In this document: positions 1 through 9,412 of the stretch, one piece after another | How positions within the stretch are numbered: position 1 is the stretch's first letter | Layout: the number at the start of each line of letters is the position of its first letter | NCBI GenBank assembly: GCA_030068525.1 | Contig: JASJOS010000004.1 | Location: forward strand, 186,001-250,000 | Length of the DNA stretch: 64,000 bases | Reading direction: 5' to 3' | DNA from: Xanthocytophaga flava | GTDB taxonomy: Bacteria > Bacteroidota > Bacteroidia > Cytophagales > 172606-1 | Program-made: the position numbers and the translations under genes | Notes under the pieces: generated by a model | What the model saw: only the letters and a program-made list of their open reading frames with translations | Told to the model about the DNA's origin: nothing | Databases searched by the model: none

Positions 1-409
1 CGGACAAAGGCCATGCATAGACAGTTTCATAGCTATCTGCTTTGCCATCGCCATTCTTGTCTGTCAGTTTGGTAAGTTCACCACGTTGCGCGCAATATAA
101 CGAACCATCTTTGTACACCAGGCCTAGAATTTCATGCAGTCCACTGGCAAACTTTGTAAAGGAGGGATATGCCCCATTGCTCATGTATGGATTCTTGATT
201 ACCCATACATCCCCCCGACGGGTAGATACAGCAATATCACCATTAGGCAGTGTAGTAACTCCCCCTACTTCCATAACAATTCCTTCCGGAACAGGAATAG
301 TAGCAATTTTATAGAAATCTTCTTCCTTAGGCGATTCCTGTGCCTGCATACTCAATGGTAGCAACACAGCTGCAGACCACCCAATAATATGTTTTAGAAA
401 TGTCTTCAT
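1..409 (-). CDS. Secreted beta-propeller sugar-dehydrogenase-like protein, C-terminus outside window
   Basis: The minus strand reads open from an ATG at 407-409 to the window edge (about 136 residues). Residues 1-24 form a signal peptide ending in MQAQ. The next part (GGVTTLPNGDIAVSTRRGDVW, then HEILGLVYKDGSLYCAQRGELTKL) has the blade pattern of PQQ-dependent glucose/sorbosone dehydrogenase-like propellers, a fold also seen in large cytochrome- or haem-binding-domain proteins of Bacteroidota. A DxNxDGxxD-type calcium loop (DKNGDGKAD) lies near the end. It follows the DUF1080 gene on the same strand after an 85-base gap, so the two probably form an operon acting on a sugar compound in the periplasm. 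The substrate cannot be told from this fragment. Confidence 0.7.
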   Translation of the reverse strand, partial: MKTFLKHIIGWSAAVLLPLSMQAQESPKEEDFYKIATIPVPEGIVMEVGGVTTLPNGDIAVSTRRGDVWVIKNPYMSNGAYPSFTKFASGLHEILGLVYKDGSLYCAQRGELTKLTDKNGDGKADSYETVYAWPLS

Positions 410-494
410 AAATAGTATGAACAAAGCTTTTAATCTTTTAAACAGGTATTTTCAAAACGGACACCGTTGTATTTCAAAATACAATGAATGTTTG

Positions 495-2384
495 TTACCA
501 AATAATAGAGTAACTGATCTGATTACCAGTTGTTACTGGCATAAGTAATTCCTGACGATTATTTACTGTACGTACCACAGGCTTTACACCAGCAGGGTTA
601 GTAAGCTTTATGAAATAGGATTTATCATCTATCAGATAACTACCATCAGGCTGAGCAACGATGTCTTTTCCTTCCGCGATACGGCAATAGAGATTAGTTG
701 CAGATCCTGATACTTTCAGTGTACGTGTCAAACGCTTACCGCCATCTTCCGGACGAGTCATATCTTCTACCTCTGTTCCGTAGATACTATATTTAAAAGT
801 TGGAAGGCCTGTTGCATCCAACTCATATCCCCGGCCACGATAATTAGCTTCTGGAGTTAATGAATCTGGCCATGCAGTAGTATTGGTAGGTAATACAGAG
901 AAATTAGGCACATCATTAATTTTCAATGTGCTGCCCATTGGGTCTGAATGTCCATCACCCCGATCATGCCACATAGGTGTTGCATTCAAAAAATCACCTC
1001 TCCAGCATTGTACCAGTGCACCATTGTTCAGGTCTACTGTAAAGTTGGCGCCTTCCAGGCTACCTACAGACACAGCATGTGTAATTCTCTTGGACTTAGT
1101 ACCTTTTTCAAAATCAATAAAACAACGAACTATTTTAGGCTCTCCTTCTACATTGATCAGAATAGGATTTACAGGGGCATCCAGTGGCAATGAGCTCAAT
1201 GTATTCAAAGGCATTCTGCGAACATCTGCACCTTCAATAAAAACACCTAATGCGGGTTTCATCCATGAATCTCTTTTTGCTACCAATACCTCAAAGGTAT
1301 GGTCTCCAGCCGATAGGTCTGTTGTGGCAGAACGTTCGTCCCAGGTGCCAGTCATAGCTAATGGAGCCAGGGTCTTGCCATCTATCTTCAAAAGGTTAAA
1401 CCCATTAATCTGAGTATAGAAAGTATATTTTCCAGCAGATTTTACATTCAATTTACCAGTGTGTCTGATTATATAATCATTGGCAGCTGGCACATTCTCA
1501 ATAGTCAGATCTTGTGTTTTACCGCTTTGTACCACCTTAAACTTGGTATCTGCTTTTAAGGTATCACTGGAGAAAGGTCCTTTGCCATAACTGTATTGCA
1601 AATCTGACAAAGTTGGGATACTCATACCATACGTTTTGTAGTAAATATTACGAAACGCTACCGGACCATGATCGCCTTGAATAAGAATCGGACCAGGATT
1701 TTTTTCATCTGGAAATTCGGCTCCCCTGGTAGGTCCTGTTACTTCCACGTTCTCATGAATAACAACGCCATTCAATACAACTCTCAGGAACTTTGCATTG
1801 GTAATTTTATTTCCTGATGCATCATATCGAGGTGCCTGAAAAGCAACTTCCAGATGCTGCCACAAACCAGGAGCTAAGCTGGCATTGGTACGGGGAGGAA
1901 TTCCCTGATAGCCTTTCTGGCCTTCGGGTTTGCTGTCATCCCAACGTTGGTAAATCCCTCCGCAGTCACCATAGGAAGGATTCTTTTTACCCCAGCTGTC
2001 CAGGAGTTGTAACTCATAACGTCCTTGCAGGTAGATGCCGGAGTTAGACCCTTTGGCCATCATAAAATCCAGCGTCAGGTCCATATCTGCATGGTCAAAA
2101 CCAAATGTAAGATTTGAGGTATTTTTCTTGTCTGGAAGGTTCACCAATACACCTTTGCCTTTGCTGGTCTTTAATGCATTTTCCTGATTCAGATCAGCAT
2201 TAGCATCGCCAGCAATCTGCCAGTTGCTTCCTGTAGGTTTAAAATTACTTAAATCTTCCAGCAAAAGCTGTTTCATCGGAACATCTTTGTTCTGAGCCAG
2301 TAATGCTCCTGAAAGCAATAAGGCATACCCGAACAGACATGTCTGACGAATGTTTACGAATGAAAACTTCATCATACAGTACAA
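495..2384 (-). CDS. Secreted DUF1080 (3-keto-disaccharide hydrolase-like) protein with PA14-like domain
   Basis: This 629-residue exported protein has a signal peptide at about residues 5-31, ending LLAQ. Residues about 40-250 match DUF1080, a concanavalin-like fold of 3-keto-glycoside hydrolases, with typical stretches SNSGIYLQGRYELQLLDS and CGGIYQRWDDSKPEG. Residues about 270-390 look like a PA14 carbohydrate-binding module (GKYTFYTQINGFNLLKIDG, SAGDHTFEV). The rest is a beta-rich domain I do not recognise. The first codons give MYCMM; Met4 or Met5 (2375 or 2372) would give a more usual signal peptide and may be the true start. It precedes the propeller-dehydrogenase gene on the same strand. 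A joint role in keto-sugar breakdown is inferred from the families. Confidence 0.85.
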   Translation of the reverse strand: MYCMMKFSFVNIRQTCLFGYALLLSGALLAQNKDVPMKQLLLEDLSNFKPTGSNWQIAGDANADLNQENALKTSKGKGVLVNLPDKKNTSNLTFGFDHADMDLTLDFMMAKGSNSGIYLQGRYELQLLDSWGKKNPSYGDCGGIYQRWDDSKPEGQKGYQGIPPRTNASLAPGLWQHLEVAFQAPRYDASGNKITNAKFLRVVLNGVVIHENVEVTGPTRGAEFPDEKNPGPILIQGDHGPVAFRNIYYKTYGMSIPTLSDLQYSYGKGPFSSDTLKADTKFKVVQSGKTQDLTIENVPAANDYIIRHTGKLNVKSAGKYTFYTQINGFNLLKIDGKTLAPLAMTGTWDERSATTDLSAGDHTFEVLVAKRDSWMKPALGVFIEGADVRRMPLNTLSSLPLDAPVNPILINVEGEPKIVRCFIDFEKGTKSKRITHAVSVGSLEGANFTVDLNNGALVQCWRGDFLNATPMWHDRGDGHSDPMGSTLKINDVPNFSVLPTNTTAWPDSLTPEANYRGRGYELDATGLPTFKYSIYGTEVEDMTRPEDGGKRLTRTLKVSGSATNLYCRIAEGKDIVAQPDGSYLIDDKSYFIKLTNPAGVKPVVRTVNNRQELLMPVTTGNQISYSIIW

Positions 2385-2569
2385 TTGTGAAATAAACAGT
2401 AGAAGGGATGGAAATATAGATTAAGAGCTGAAAGGTACAACATTCTCTTGTTTTGCAAAAAGAAGATTTGACGAAATATTCACTTTTAAATAAAATATAT
2501 CTACAAACGATGTACTTTCAACAAAATAATTTAGCATTAATCTTTATTCAATAGAAAACATATATACTG

Positions 2570-4063
2570 TTATCGTTGTGTTTTCCATTTACTTTTTTGA
2601 GAAATAGTAGTTGTCTGCTGTATAGTACTTTTACGGGTATTCTGTGCCTGTAGCAATTGGCTAACCAGTAATGCAGCTATTTCAGCTTCTTCTTCATGAG
2701 CATCTGTTTGCAACAAATCCGGTGTAAAGTATTTATTTACAAAGTTGGTATCAAAACTACCATCCAGAAAAGCAGGATGTTCCAAAACAAATCTGCAGAA
2801 TCCCAGTGTAGTTTCTATTCCTGTGACCTGATACTCATCAATAGCCCGCTTCATTCGGTCAATAGCTTCAGTACGATCTTTTCCAAAAGTAATAAGCTTG
2901 GCAATCATAGGATCATAGTAAATAGGAATGCTCATTCCCTGTTCAAATCCGTCATCTACACGTACCCCTGCTCCCTGAGGACGAACATAGGTTACTAACT
3001 GGCCAATATCAGGGAGAAAGTTATTTTTAGGATCTTCTGCATATACCCGCACTTCTACAGCATGGCCATGAATGTGAAGATCTTCCTGAGTAAAGGATAG
3101 TTTTTGCCCAGCAGCTACTTTAATCTGTTCTTTTACCAGATCCACGCCTGTGATCTGTTCTGAAACAGGATGTTCCACCTGAAGACGTGTATTCATCTCC
3201 AGAAAATAGAAATTCAGGTCTTTGTCTACTACAAATTCAACAGTACCTGCTCCATAGTAATTACAAGCCTTTGCTGCAAATACAGCAGCCTGTCCCATTT
3301 TTTCGCGTACTTCAGAGGTTAGTATAGCAGAGGGAGCTTCTTCGATTACTTTCTGATGGCGACGTTGTATGGAACATTCCCGTTCAAACAAATGAACGAT
3401 ATTTCCATGTTTGTCGCCCAATACCTGAATTTCAATATGTTTGGGAGAAGTTATGTATTTTTCAATAAAGACTGATCCATCGCCAAAAGCGGCAGTTGCT
3501 TCAGAAATAGCTCGTTGCATCTGTTCTTCCAGTTGCGACTCTTCTTCTACCAATCTCATTCCTTTTCCCCCTCCTCCTGCACTGGCTTTAATCAATACAG
3601 GATAACCAATTCTGGCAGCTTGCTCTATAGCAATTTTGACATCGCTTACAGCCGATGGAATGCCTGGAACCATCGGTATATCATATTTTGCAACAGCATT
3701 TTTAGCAGCCAGTTTACTTCCCATCACTTCAATAGACTCTGGAGATGGTCCAATAAAAATTAACCCACTGTCTTCAACCAACTGAGCAAATTTTGCATTC
3801 TCAGACAAAAAACCATATCCAGGATGGATGGCATCTGCTCCACTTTGTTTGGCTACTTCAATAATCTTTTCCATCTGCAGGTAAGACTGAGCCGAAGGAG
3901 GTGGTCCTACACAATAGGCCTCATCAGCTGCCCGAACATGTAAAGCTTTACGGTCAGCCTCAGAATAAATGGCGACAGTAGCAATACCCATTTCCTTTGC
4001 AGAACGAATAATCCGTAAGGCAATTTCTCCTCGATTGGCAATAAGAATTTTCTGAATAGACAT
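2570..4063 (-). CDS. accC: Biotin carboxylase subunit of acetyl-CoA (or propionyl-CoA) carboxylase
   Basis: The 497-residue protein carboxylates biotin using ATP and bicarbonate. It has the N-terminal domain (IQKILIANRGEIALRI), an ATP-grasp domain with the glycine-rich loop SAGGGGKGMR at 161-170, the ECSIQRRHQKVIEEAPS segment at 229-245 and the EMNTRLQVEHPVSE active-site stretch at 289-302, followed by the C-terminal domain. It is about 50 residues longer than typical AccC; the extra tail is rich in Gln, Thr and Lys and has no biotin site. No biotin carrier or carboxyltransferase gene lies next to it, so the partner could belong to acetyl-CoA or another acyl-CoA carboxylase. The product family is certain; the exact complex is not. 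Confidence 0.93.
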   Translation of the reverse strand: MSIQKILIANRGEIALRIIRSAKEMGIATVAIYSEADRKALHVRAADEAYCVGPPPSAQSYLQMEKIIEVAKQSGADAIHPGYGFLSENAKFAQLVEDSGLIFIGPSPESIEVMGSKLAAKNAVAKYDIPMVPGIPSAVSDVKIAIEQAARIGYPVLIKASAGGGGKGMRLVEEESQLEEQMQRAISEATAAFGDGSVFIEKYITSPKHIEIQVLGDKHGNIVHLFERECSIQRRHQKVIEEAPSAILTSEVREKMGQAAVFAAKACNYYGAGTVEFVVDKDLNFYFLEMNTRLQVEHPVSEQITGVDLVKEQIKVAAGQKLSFTQEDLHIHGHAVEVRVYAEDPKNNFLPDIGQLVTYVRPQGAGVRVDDGFEQGMSIPIYYDPMIAKLITFGKDRTEAIDRMKRAIDEYQVTGIETTLGFCRFVLEHPAFLDGSFDTNFVNKYFTPDLLQTDAHEEEAEIAALLVSQLLQAQNTRKSTIQQTTTISQKSKWKTQR

Positions 4064-4574
4064 ACAAAACTACCGATTTATTGATAAGCAAAGATAGTAT
4101 TGGATTCTGGGGATGCAAGACAAAACTTTTAGGAACATAAGAGATTCTCTTTTATATACCTAAATGCTCTATTTCATGAAAAGTCAAAATAGATGATAAG
4201 CAAACCTACCTATAAATCATATACTCAAAACAATGCTAGTTCTCTGAAAATTTCAAGTTTTATACAAACGCCCTTGTTAAAATTAATACTTTAATTAGCT
4301 ATTTATATAACTTTACGCTGTAAGTTATTAGCCATATCCATTTGCCAATAACCTTATTATCTCTGATTACACCGTGATCAATAATGAAATCTGTAGAAAT
4401 ATTAAATTCATTTATTTTAGTATTAACCTTTATATTTATACAGCTTTCTGATTCACAAATATGCTGTAAGAGATATTAACAGTACTCACATCCCTTTACT
4501 TCAAAGAGAACCAATCCTATCATTTAATCTTTATAAATAAAAAATATAACTACGTCTGCTCAAAGCAACTATTT
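4064..4574. other. Divergent AT-rich intergenic region between accC and T9SS cargo gene
   Basis: About 510 bases without a credible gene. It must hold the promoters of the two divergent neighbours. I see no clear hairpin or repeat. TATATAACTTTAC near 4308-4320 resembles a Bacteroidota -7 box but lacks a well-placed -33 partner. Confidence 0.5.
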
Positions 4575-6461
4575 ATGCGTCTTACCTTAACTATACTTAT
4601 CCTCTTATCTTCATTCAGCACATTTTCACAGGTAAAGATCCAGAATCTTTATTTTAACAGTACTCAAAATATCCTACGGCTTAATTTTGCAAACCTACCC
4701 CCTACCCCACTATATACAGGCATTGCAGGGATTAGTAAAAGCACAACCGAACCTGAGATAGCAGAAGGCATTGCTCATGTAGAGGATACAGAAGGTAATG
4801 TAATTATCTGGGTAAATTCTAATGGAGTATATGACAGAACCGGTACACTTATGCCTGGGTCAGCAAGCATTCTGGCAGATCCCTCATCAACCGAAATTGT
4901 AATCTGCCCTGTACCAAATACAACTGATCAATTTTATATTTTCTATAACAAAAAACTGTGTTCAACATTGTTGTATGCTACTGTAGACATGAAGCAACGC
5001 AATGGATTAGGAGATGTAATCACTCAAAATAATCCCATTGATGTAGCCAATACCTATGCAGAAGGACTTGAGATTATAAAAATCCCATGCAGCAATGAAT
5101 ACTGGCTTATTGCGTATCAATGTAGTATAGGCTTTAAACGGTTTAGAATTGGCATTTCGGGGATTGGAACGGGAGCTATGGTGCAATCTCTTACAATTAC
5201 CAATAACAATACAGAGACCAATTATGAAGGTCGTGGAGAATTAGACTATCACAACGGAAAAATTGGCTACTCTATTTCATCGAAAAACAGGGCGTATGTT
5301 GCCGATTTTAATCCAACAACGGGTTCTTTTTCGAATGGCAAACTTCTCTCATTCATCTCAGGAGAAAATAAAGCCAATGATGGCATGTATGGTGTTGAGT
5401 TTTCGCCAGATGCAACCAAAGCCTACTTTACAGACTGGAACAACCGGGATATCTTTGGTGACATTGCGTCAAACAATTTATTTCAGTATGATTTTGCTAC
5501 TCAACAAATACGTTCCTGGCTTATTCCTTATCAAATATGTTCTCTTAGTCCAAGTGAGGTTGAAGGATTAGGACAAATAGAACTGGGAAGAGATGGGAAG
5601 CTATATATCCCACATGTAAAAGGTTGCCAGATTACAGTAATTGAGAATCCTAACTCAACCTCTCCAACTTTCAGTACAATTGACGTTAACACTGTATTAT
5701 CAACAGGTGTCTCTGATCATATTCAATCAGAGATTTTTGTTCCTGTAAGCCTCGCTGCCAGCAAAACATCAATCTGTAAGGGAGAAAGTGTTATACTGAC
5801 TGTCACAGGAAATGCCAACACATATCGGTGGTCGTCAGGAATCGCTGGGAATTCTTCCTCAGTAATCGTAAGTCCTGAATCACAAACAATATATACTGTT
5901 TATGCACTGAATCAGTATGGATGTGAAGATTCGTCCTCTGTTACTATCAAAGTAAAAGATGTCACTTCAACGATCTCTGTAACAACACCTCCTGCAGCTT
6001 GTAGTCTTACATCAGCCACACTTACAGCCCCAGCCAACATGGATTTGTATGAATGGTATCTGGATGGTCAATTACTCAATGGACAAACCCAATCCTCACT
6101 GGTTGTTACTCAAAGTGGTTCTTATAAAGTACTTGTATCATCAGCTAATTGTGCAGATGAATCAGATGAAATAATTATAGAACTTGATACAAGTAAGTTA
6201 AAAATACCAAACGTGATTACCCCAGACAAAGATATAAATCTTACAAATGAGACTTTCAAAGTTACAGGTACCCGTAGTACACTCAAACTTATCATTTGCA
6301 ACCGTTGGGGACAAGAAGTGTATACAAGCGCTGATTACCAAAATGACTGGGTTGCTGATAACTTACCAGATGGACTTTATTATTATTATGTGAGTAGTGC
6401 CGAAAATTGTTTTCCACCACAAAAAGGCTGGCTGCATGTATTAAGAGGTCCTCAAAATTAA
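4575..6461 (+). CDS. Secreted protein with gliding-motility (T9SS type B) C-terminal sorting domain
   Basis: This 628-residue protein has a signal peptide (residues 1-19, ending TFSQ). A long N-terminal part of beta-propeller character contains GVYDRTGTLMPG, YGVEFSPDATKAYFTDWNN and LGQIELGRDGKLYIPHVKGC. Two Ig/PKD-like segments follow (KTSICKGESVILTVTGNANTYRWSSG and a second similar one). The last 80 residues (PNVITPDKDINLTNETF ... LIICNRWGQEVYTSADYQNDW ... LPDGLYYYYVSS) are a CHU_C/gliding-motility-associated domain that directs export by the type IX system. The protein is therefore probably surface-attached or secreted. It ends at a strong shared terminator and is a single-gene unit. Its ligand or substrate is unknown. 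Confidence 0.88.
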   Translation: MRLTLTILILLSSFSTFSQVKIQNLYFNSTQNILRLNFANLPPTPLYTGIAGISKSTTEPEIAEGIAHVEDTEGNVIIWVNSNGVYDRTGTLMPGSASILADPSSTEIVICPVPNTTDQFYIFYNKKLCSTLLYATVDMKQRNGLGDVITQNNPIDVANTYAEGLEIIKIPCSNEYWLIAYQCSIGFKRFRIGISGIGTGAMVQSLTITNNNTETNYEGRGELDYHNGKIGYSISSKNRAYVADFNPTTGSFSNGKLLSFISGENKANDGMYGVEFSPDATKAYFTDWNNRDIFGDIASNNLFQYDFATQQIRSWLIPYQICSLSPSEVEGLGQIELGRDGKLYIPHVKGCQITVIENPNSTSPTFSTIDVNTVLSTGVSDHIQSEIFVPVSLAASKTSICKGESVILTVTGNANTYRWSSGIAGNSSSVIVSPESQTIYTVYALNQYGCEDSSSVTIKVKDVTSTISVTTPPAACSLTSATLTAPANMDLYEWYLDGQLLNGQTQSSLVVTQSGSYKVLVSSANCADESDEIIIELDTSKLKIPNVITPDKDINLTNETFKVTGTRSTLKLIICNRWGQEVYTSADYQNDWVADNLPDGLYYYYVSSAENCFPPQKGWLHVLRGPQN

Positions 6462-6470
6462 TCAGGTGAT

Positions 6471-6510
6471 ATAAAAATAAACCCCTGTTAGTACAGGGGT
6501 TTATTTTTAT
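6471..6510. terminator. Bidirectional rho-independent terminator
   Basis: Perfect 18-base inverted repeat: ATAAAAATAAACCCCTGT at 6471-6488 and its complement at 6493-6510, with the four-base loop TAGT. The CCCCTGT core is flanked by A/T runs, so it works on both strands. It lies between convergent genes ending at 6461 (+) and 6528 (-). Confidence 0.92.
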
Positions 6511-6527
6511 AGAGGGTCAGAATGTTC

Positions 6528-7553
6528 TTAGAATCTAAATCCAAAAGCAATCGAACGTAAATCAGGACCATGCTCTTCTGTAAATAACGGATTCAGATCA
6601 TACTTGAAGAAAAGATCAATTCCCCGGATACCTACCAATGCCTGCACACCATATCTAACATTATTCAGATAGAAGTTACTGGTTTCATGATCTTTCTTGC
6701 CATCGGAATCTTTTATTTTAGAGTAACTATGTAGTCTGTATCCAACAAATCCCCCTACTCCAAAACGAAACGATCTGCGGGAGTGTCCAAATTGTAATAC
6801 AGGCATTACGGGTATACTTGCATAGATAGCAGTCAGCTTTGACTTTTTCAGATCTTTGGCATTTGCCCCATCCATCACTTCCACAAATTCCGCACTAGTA
6901 ACCCCTTTTTCAATTCGTGTATTGCTATCAAACATATAGTTATAAAAACTAGCTTCCAATCCATAGGTAAGCGACAAAGGACTACGGCTACCGCCAATAC
7001 GTGTTTTATAAATATGGGATATAGCTACATATCGTGACCCTAAAGGTCTCAATGCATAATTAAGATTTTGTTCCGGAAATTTGCCATCTCCTGTCAGGTA
7101 ATTATCCAGACCAAGGTCAAAATACCATTCACTACTGGTACGTTTGCGCTTATATACTCTAGGCTGAGAATTAGAGGTAGAATCACCGCTACTTACATCT
7201 CCATCTTTTCCTCCGATTCGGATAGAAAAAGTAGACTCTCCTCTTTCGGTGTCTTTTATAGTTACTTGATTATCACGAACCAATACAGTATCTCCATTCA
7301 TTACAAAGCTGGTATCCTTTCCTGCTCTGGCATCTGTCTTTTCCTGAATCTCAATAACCCTGTTTACCAATGCATTCAGGTCATAATTTCTCAGTGCCTG
7401 TAATTCGGCTTTATCAGTTGTCTGAATAGCAATACGTGTTTTCTTACCTAAAAGGATGATAATCGAATCCCTTCTCTCTTCAGGAGATGAATTAAAAGCC
7501 ATTGCTGTACTCATCACTCCCCAAAATAATGTAACAAAAATTAACCGTTTCAT
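6528..7553 (-). CDS. PorT-like outer-membrane beta-barrel protein of the sigma/anti-sigma operon
   Basis: The ATG at 7551-7553 gives a normal signal peptide (MKRLIFVTLFWGVMSTAMA); a longer in-frame start at 7589 would place 12 hydrophilic residues in front of it. The mature part begins with a 100-residue polar, Asp/Thr-rich region (RDSIIILLGKKTRIAIQTTDKAELQAL), then alternating beta strands ending in RSIAFGFRF, with a terminal Phe typical of barrel proteins. It resembles the outer-membrane beta-barrel proteins that often sit downstream of ECF sigma and anti-sigma genes in Bacteroidota. The order here is sigma, anti-sigma, barrel on one strand. Its function is unknown, possibly envelope-stress output. 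Confidence 0.8.
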   Translation of the reverse strand: MKRLIFVTLFWGVMSTAMAFNSSPEERRDSIIILLGKKTRIAIQTTDKAELQALRNYDLNALVNRVIEIQEKTDARAGKDTSFVMNGDTVLVRDNQVTIKDTERGESTFSIRIGGKDGDVSSGDSTSNSQPRVYKRKRTSSEWYFDLGLDNYLTGDGKFPEQNLNYALRPLGSRYVAISHIYKTRIGGSRSPLSLTYGLEASFYNYMFDSNTRIEKGVTSAEFVEVMDGANAKDLKKSKLTAIYASIPVMPVLQFGHSRRSFRFGVGGFVGYRLHSYSKIKDSDGKKDHETSNFYLNNVRYGVQALVGIRGIDLFFKYDLNPLFTEEHGPDLRSIAFGFRF

Positions 7554-7620
7554 AGTTGTAGATAGAATTGTGTTTAGTCCTTCTTTCATTCTTACTTTTA
7601 ATATATGGGTTTATGAGTGA

Positions 7621-8406
7621 TCAGTTTTTAGTATTTCGGTCCTTCACCCAGGCAACAATAGCTTCTTTGTCCAGGTTGATTTCCGATTTTTTAGCTTTCT
7701 TAATCGCCTGCCATAACTTTCCTGCCTTCCTTGCAATAGGCTCTGTAGTATCTCCTTTATTTGATGCAGTCAAACTCTCATCATCAACTTCAACTACTAC
7801 CACCGTAACAGTATTTCCTGGCGACGTTGACTCGGGCTTCACAGAAGGAACAATACTGGCAATCGTCTCTTCCTTCTGAGTAACTATAACCTTATCATCT
7901 TGCGTTGTCTTTTTCTCTATCACTGGTAAGTCTGGGCTCTTTGCAATTAACTTATCAGTATTCTGCTCCACTGGAGATATTATTTTCTTCTTCTCAGTCT
8001 GTTTTTCAGATTTCTCTGATTTTTGATTAGAAGGCATCTCAGTCTCACTATTTGAATAAGTTGTATGTGATTCTGCTGTTGGTCTGCTTATTTCTACTTT
8101 TTTTGTATTCTCAGCTTTTTTTTTCTCCTCGATGCTTTTTACAGGAGTAGTCTTACTTACCTTATGAGGATCTGATACTGCCATCTGTTTACCTTTATCC
8201 TCTCTCCAATAACGGATGCCTACCAATCCAATAATAAGCAAAGCAATAGCAGCAGCAATAGAGAAATACAATCCTTTTTTACTCTCTTTTTTTTTCGTCA
8301 TCCTTCCCTGTAGCTCATCCCATGCACGAGAAGATGGCATTTTCTCGACATCATACAACCGTCTGGCAAACAGATCATCAACCGGATGTTTCTTTTGTTT
8401 ATGCAT
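7621..8406 (-). CDS. Single-span membrane protein, probable anti-sigma factor
   Basis: This 261-residue protein has a cytosolic N-terminus of about 50 residues (HPVDDLFARRLYDVEKMPSSRAWDELQGRM), one membrane helix at about 58-76 (LYFSIAAAIALLIIGLVGIRYW) and a long, charged, low-complexity outer region rich in Lys, Glu, Ser and Thr. The DxLFxRxLxD...AWDELQxR pattern is usual in the small anti-sigma-like proteins encoded just after ECF sigma genes in Bacteroidota. It lies 107 bases after the sigma gene and before the barrel gene, all on the minus strand. An anti-sigma role is inferred from context, since the sequence has no zinc-binding HxxxCxxC motif. Confidence 0.72.
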   Translation of the reverse strand: MHKQKKHPVDDLFARRLYDVEKMPSSRAWDELQGRMTKKKESKKGLYFSIAAAIALLIIGLVGIRYWREDKGKQMAVSDPHKVSKTTPVKSIEEKKKAENTKKVEISRPTAESHTTYSNSETEMPSNQKSEKSEKQTEKKKIISPVEQNTDKLIAKSPDLPVIEKKTTQDDKVIVTQKEETIASIVPSVKPESTSPGNTVTVVVVEVDDESLTASNKGDTTEPIARKAGKLWQAIKKAKKSEINLDKEAIVAWVKDRNTKN

Positions 8407-8513
8407 ATCTTACTTCGTTTTACTTTGTTTCTACTGATCAATAATTCTCCTTTTTCACTATACTTTTCCCATTTTATAGGATTATATCAGGTAAAGACAG
8501 TCAAATATTTATG

Positions 8514-9098
8514 TTATCCTATCTGTTTCTCCACGTTTAGCATTTTTTTTTCAGCCTTACGCAGATTTTCCTGCAACAATGCCCTTGCACGACTTAATTG
8601 AGATTTAGATGTATTTTCACTAATACCTAATTGTTCTGCAATCTCCTTATGTGAATAACCTTCAATAGCATACAAGTTAAAAACAGTGCGATAGCCGTCA
8701 GGCAATTGCTGAATCAGAGCTAGCAAATCTTCTGTCTCAAATTCATCTCCATCTATATGCATCACTGCCTCATCATTGTAAACTGATTCAATCTCCACTT
8801 CCAGAAAAACACTTTTATTTCTACGAACTTGTTGTAATGCTTCATTAACCATAACACGGCGTATCCATCCTTCAAAGCTTCCTGCAAACTGATACTGATC
8901 TATTTTTTCAAAAATTTTCAGAAAACCATTAATCATCACATCCTCCGCTTCCATCTGATCTTTGATGTAACGAGTACAAACACCCAACATTCTGCGTGAA
9001 TACCGATTATACACTTCACGTTGTGCAGCGGCATCATTCCGCTGACAAGCCCGAATGAGTTTTTCCTCGTTATCCCATTTTTGTATGCGTAGAAACAT
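8514..9098 (-). CDS. ECF-type RNA polymerase sigma factor
   Basis: The 194-residue protein carries sigma-70 region 2 at about residues 22-92 (YNRYSRRMLGVCTRYIKDQMEAEDVMINGFLKIFEKIDQYQFAGSFEGWIRRVMVNEAL) and region 4 at about 128-180 (QQLPDGYRTVFNLYAIEGYSHKEIAEQLGISENTSKSQLSRARALLQ), whose helix-turn-helix reads the -35 region. It lacks regions 1 and 3, as ECF factors do. It heads a minus-strand operon with an anti-sigma-like membrane protein and a barrel protein. The chosen ATG at 9098 gives a normal length. An 87-residue frame overlapping its start region is a shadow. Confidence 0.92.
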   Translation of the reverse strand: MFLRIQKWDNEEKLIRACQRNDAAAQREVYNRYSRRMLGVCTRYIKDQMEAEDVMINGFLKIFEKIDQYQFAGSFEGWIRRVMVNEALQQVRRNKSVFLEVEIESVYNDEAVMHIDGDEFETEDLLALIQQLPDGYRTVFNLYAIEGYSHKEIAEQLGISENTSKSQLSRARALLQENLRKAEKKMLNVEKQIG

Positions 9099-9270
9099 AC
9101 GTTCTTTGAATGTGTTAGTTGTAATTGATTTTCAAAAGGTAGATGCAAAAAAAAGATTGTAGGTTGCGCCAAGGTTAAAAAAAAATCATTTTTATTAACA
9201 CACGCAACATAAGCCACACGCTATCAAACACTTATAGTTAAAATATTTTTTCATTCTCTATCAACAAAAG

Positions 9271-9292
9271 AAAAACCCGTTTGAAAACGGGC
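9271..9292 (-). terminator. Intrinsic terminator of the 9413-10432 gene
   Basis: On the minus strand CCCGTTT-TC-AAACGGG is followed by TTTTTCTTTT. It lies about 120 bases after the stop of the unknown exported protein and before the sigma gene promoter region. Confidence 0.75.
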
Positions 9293-9412
9293 TCAAAATA
9301 CTAGTCTCAGGAAAAACAACAAAAGGTATCAATACTATTCTTCTCTATATGATAAAATCTGTTAAAGTAATACTAAAAGAATTAACTCACTTGCTATCAA
9401 GATAGTAGATCG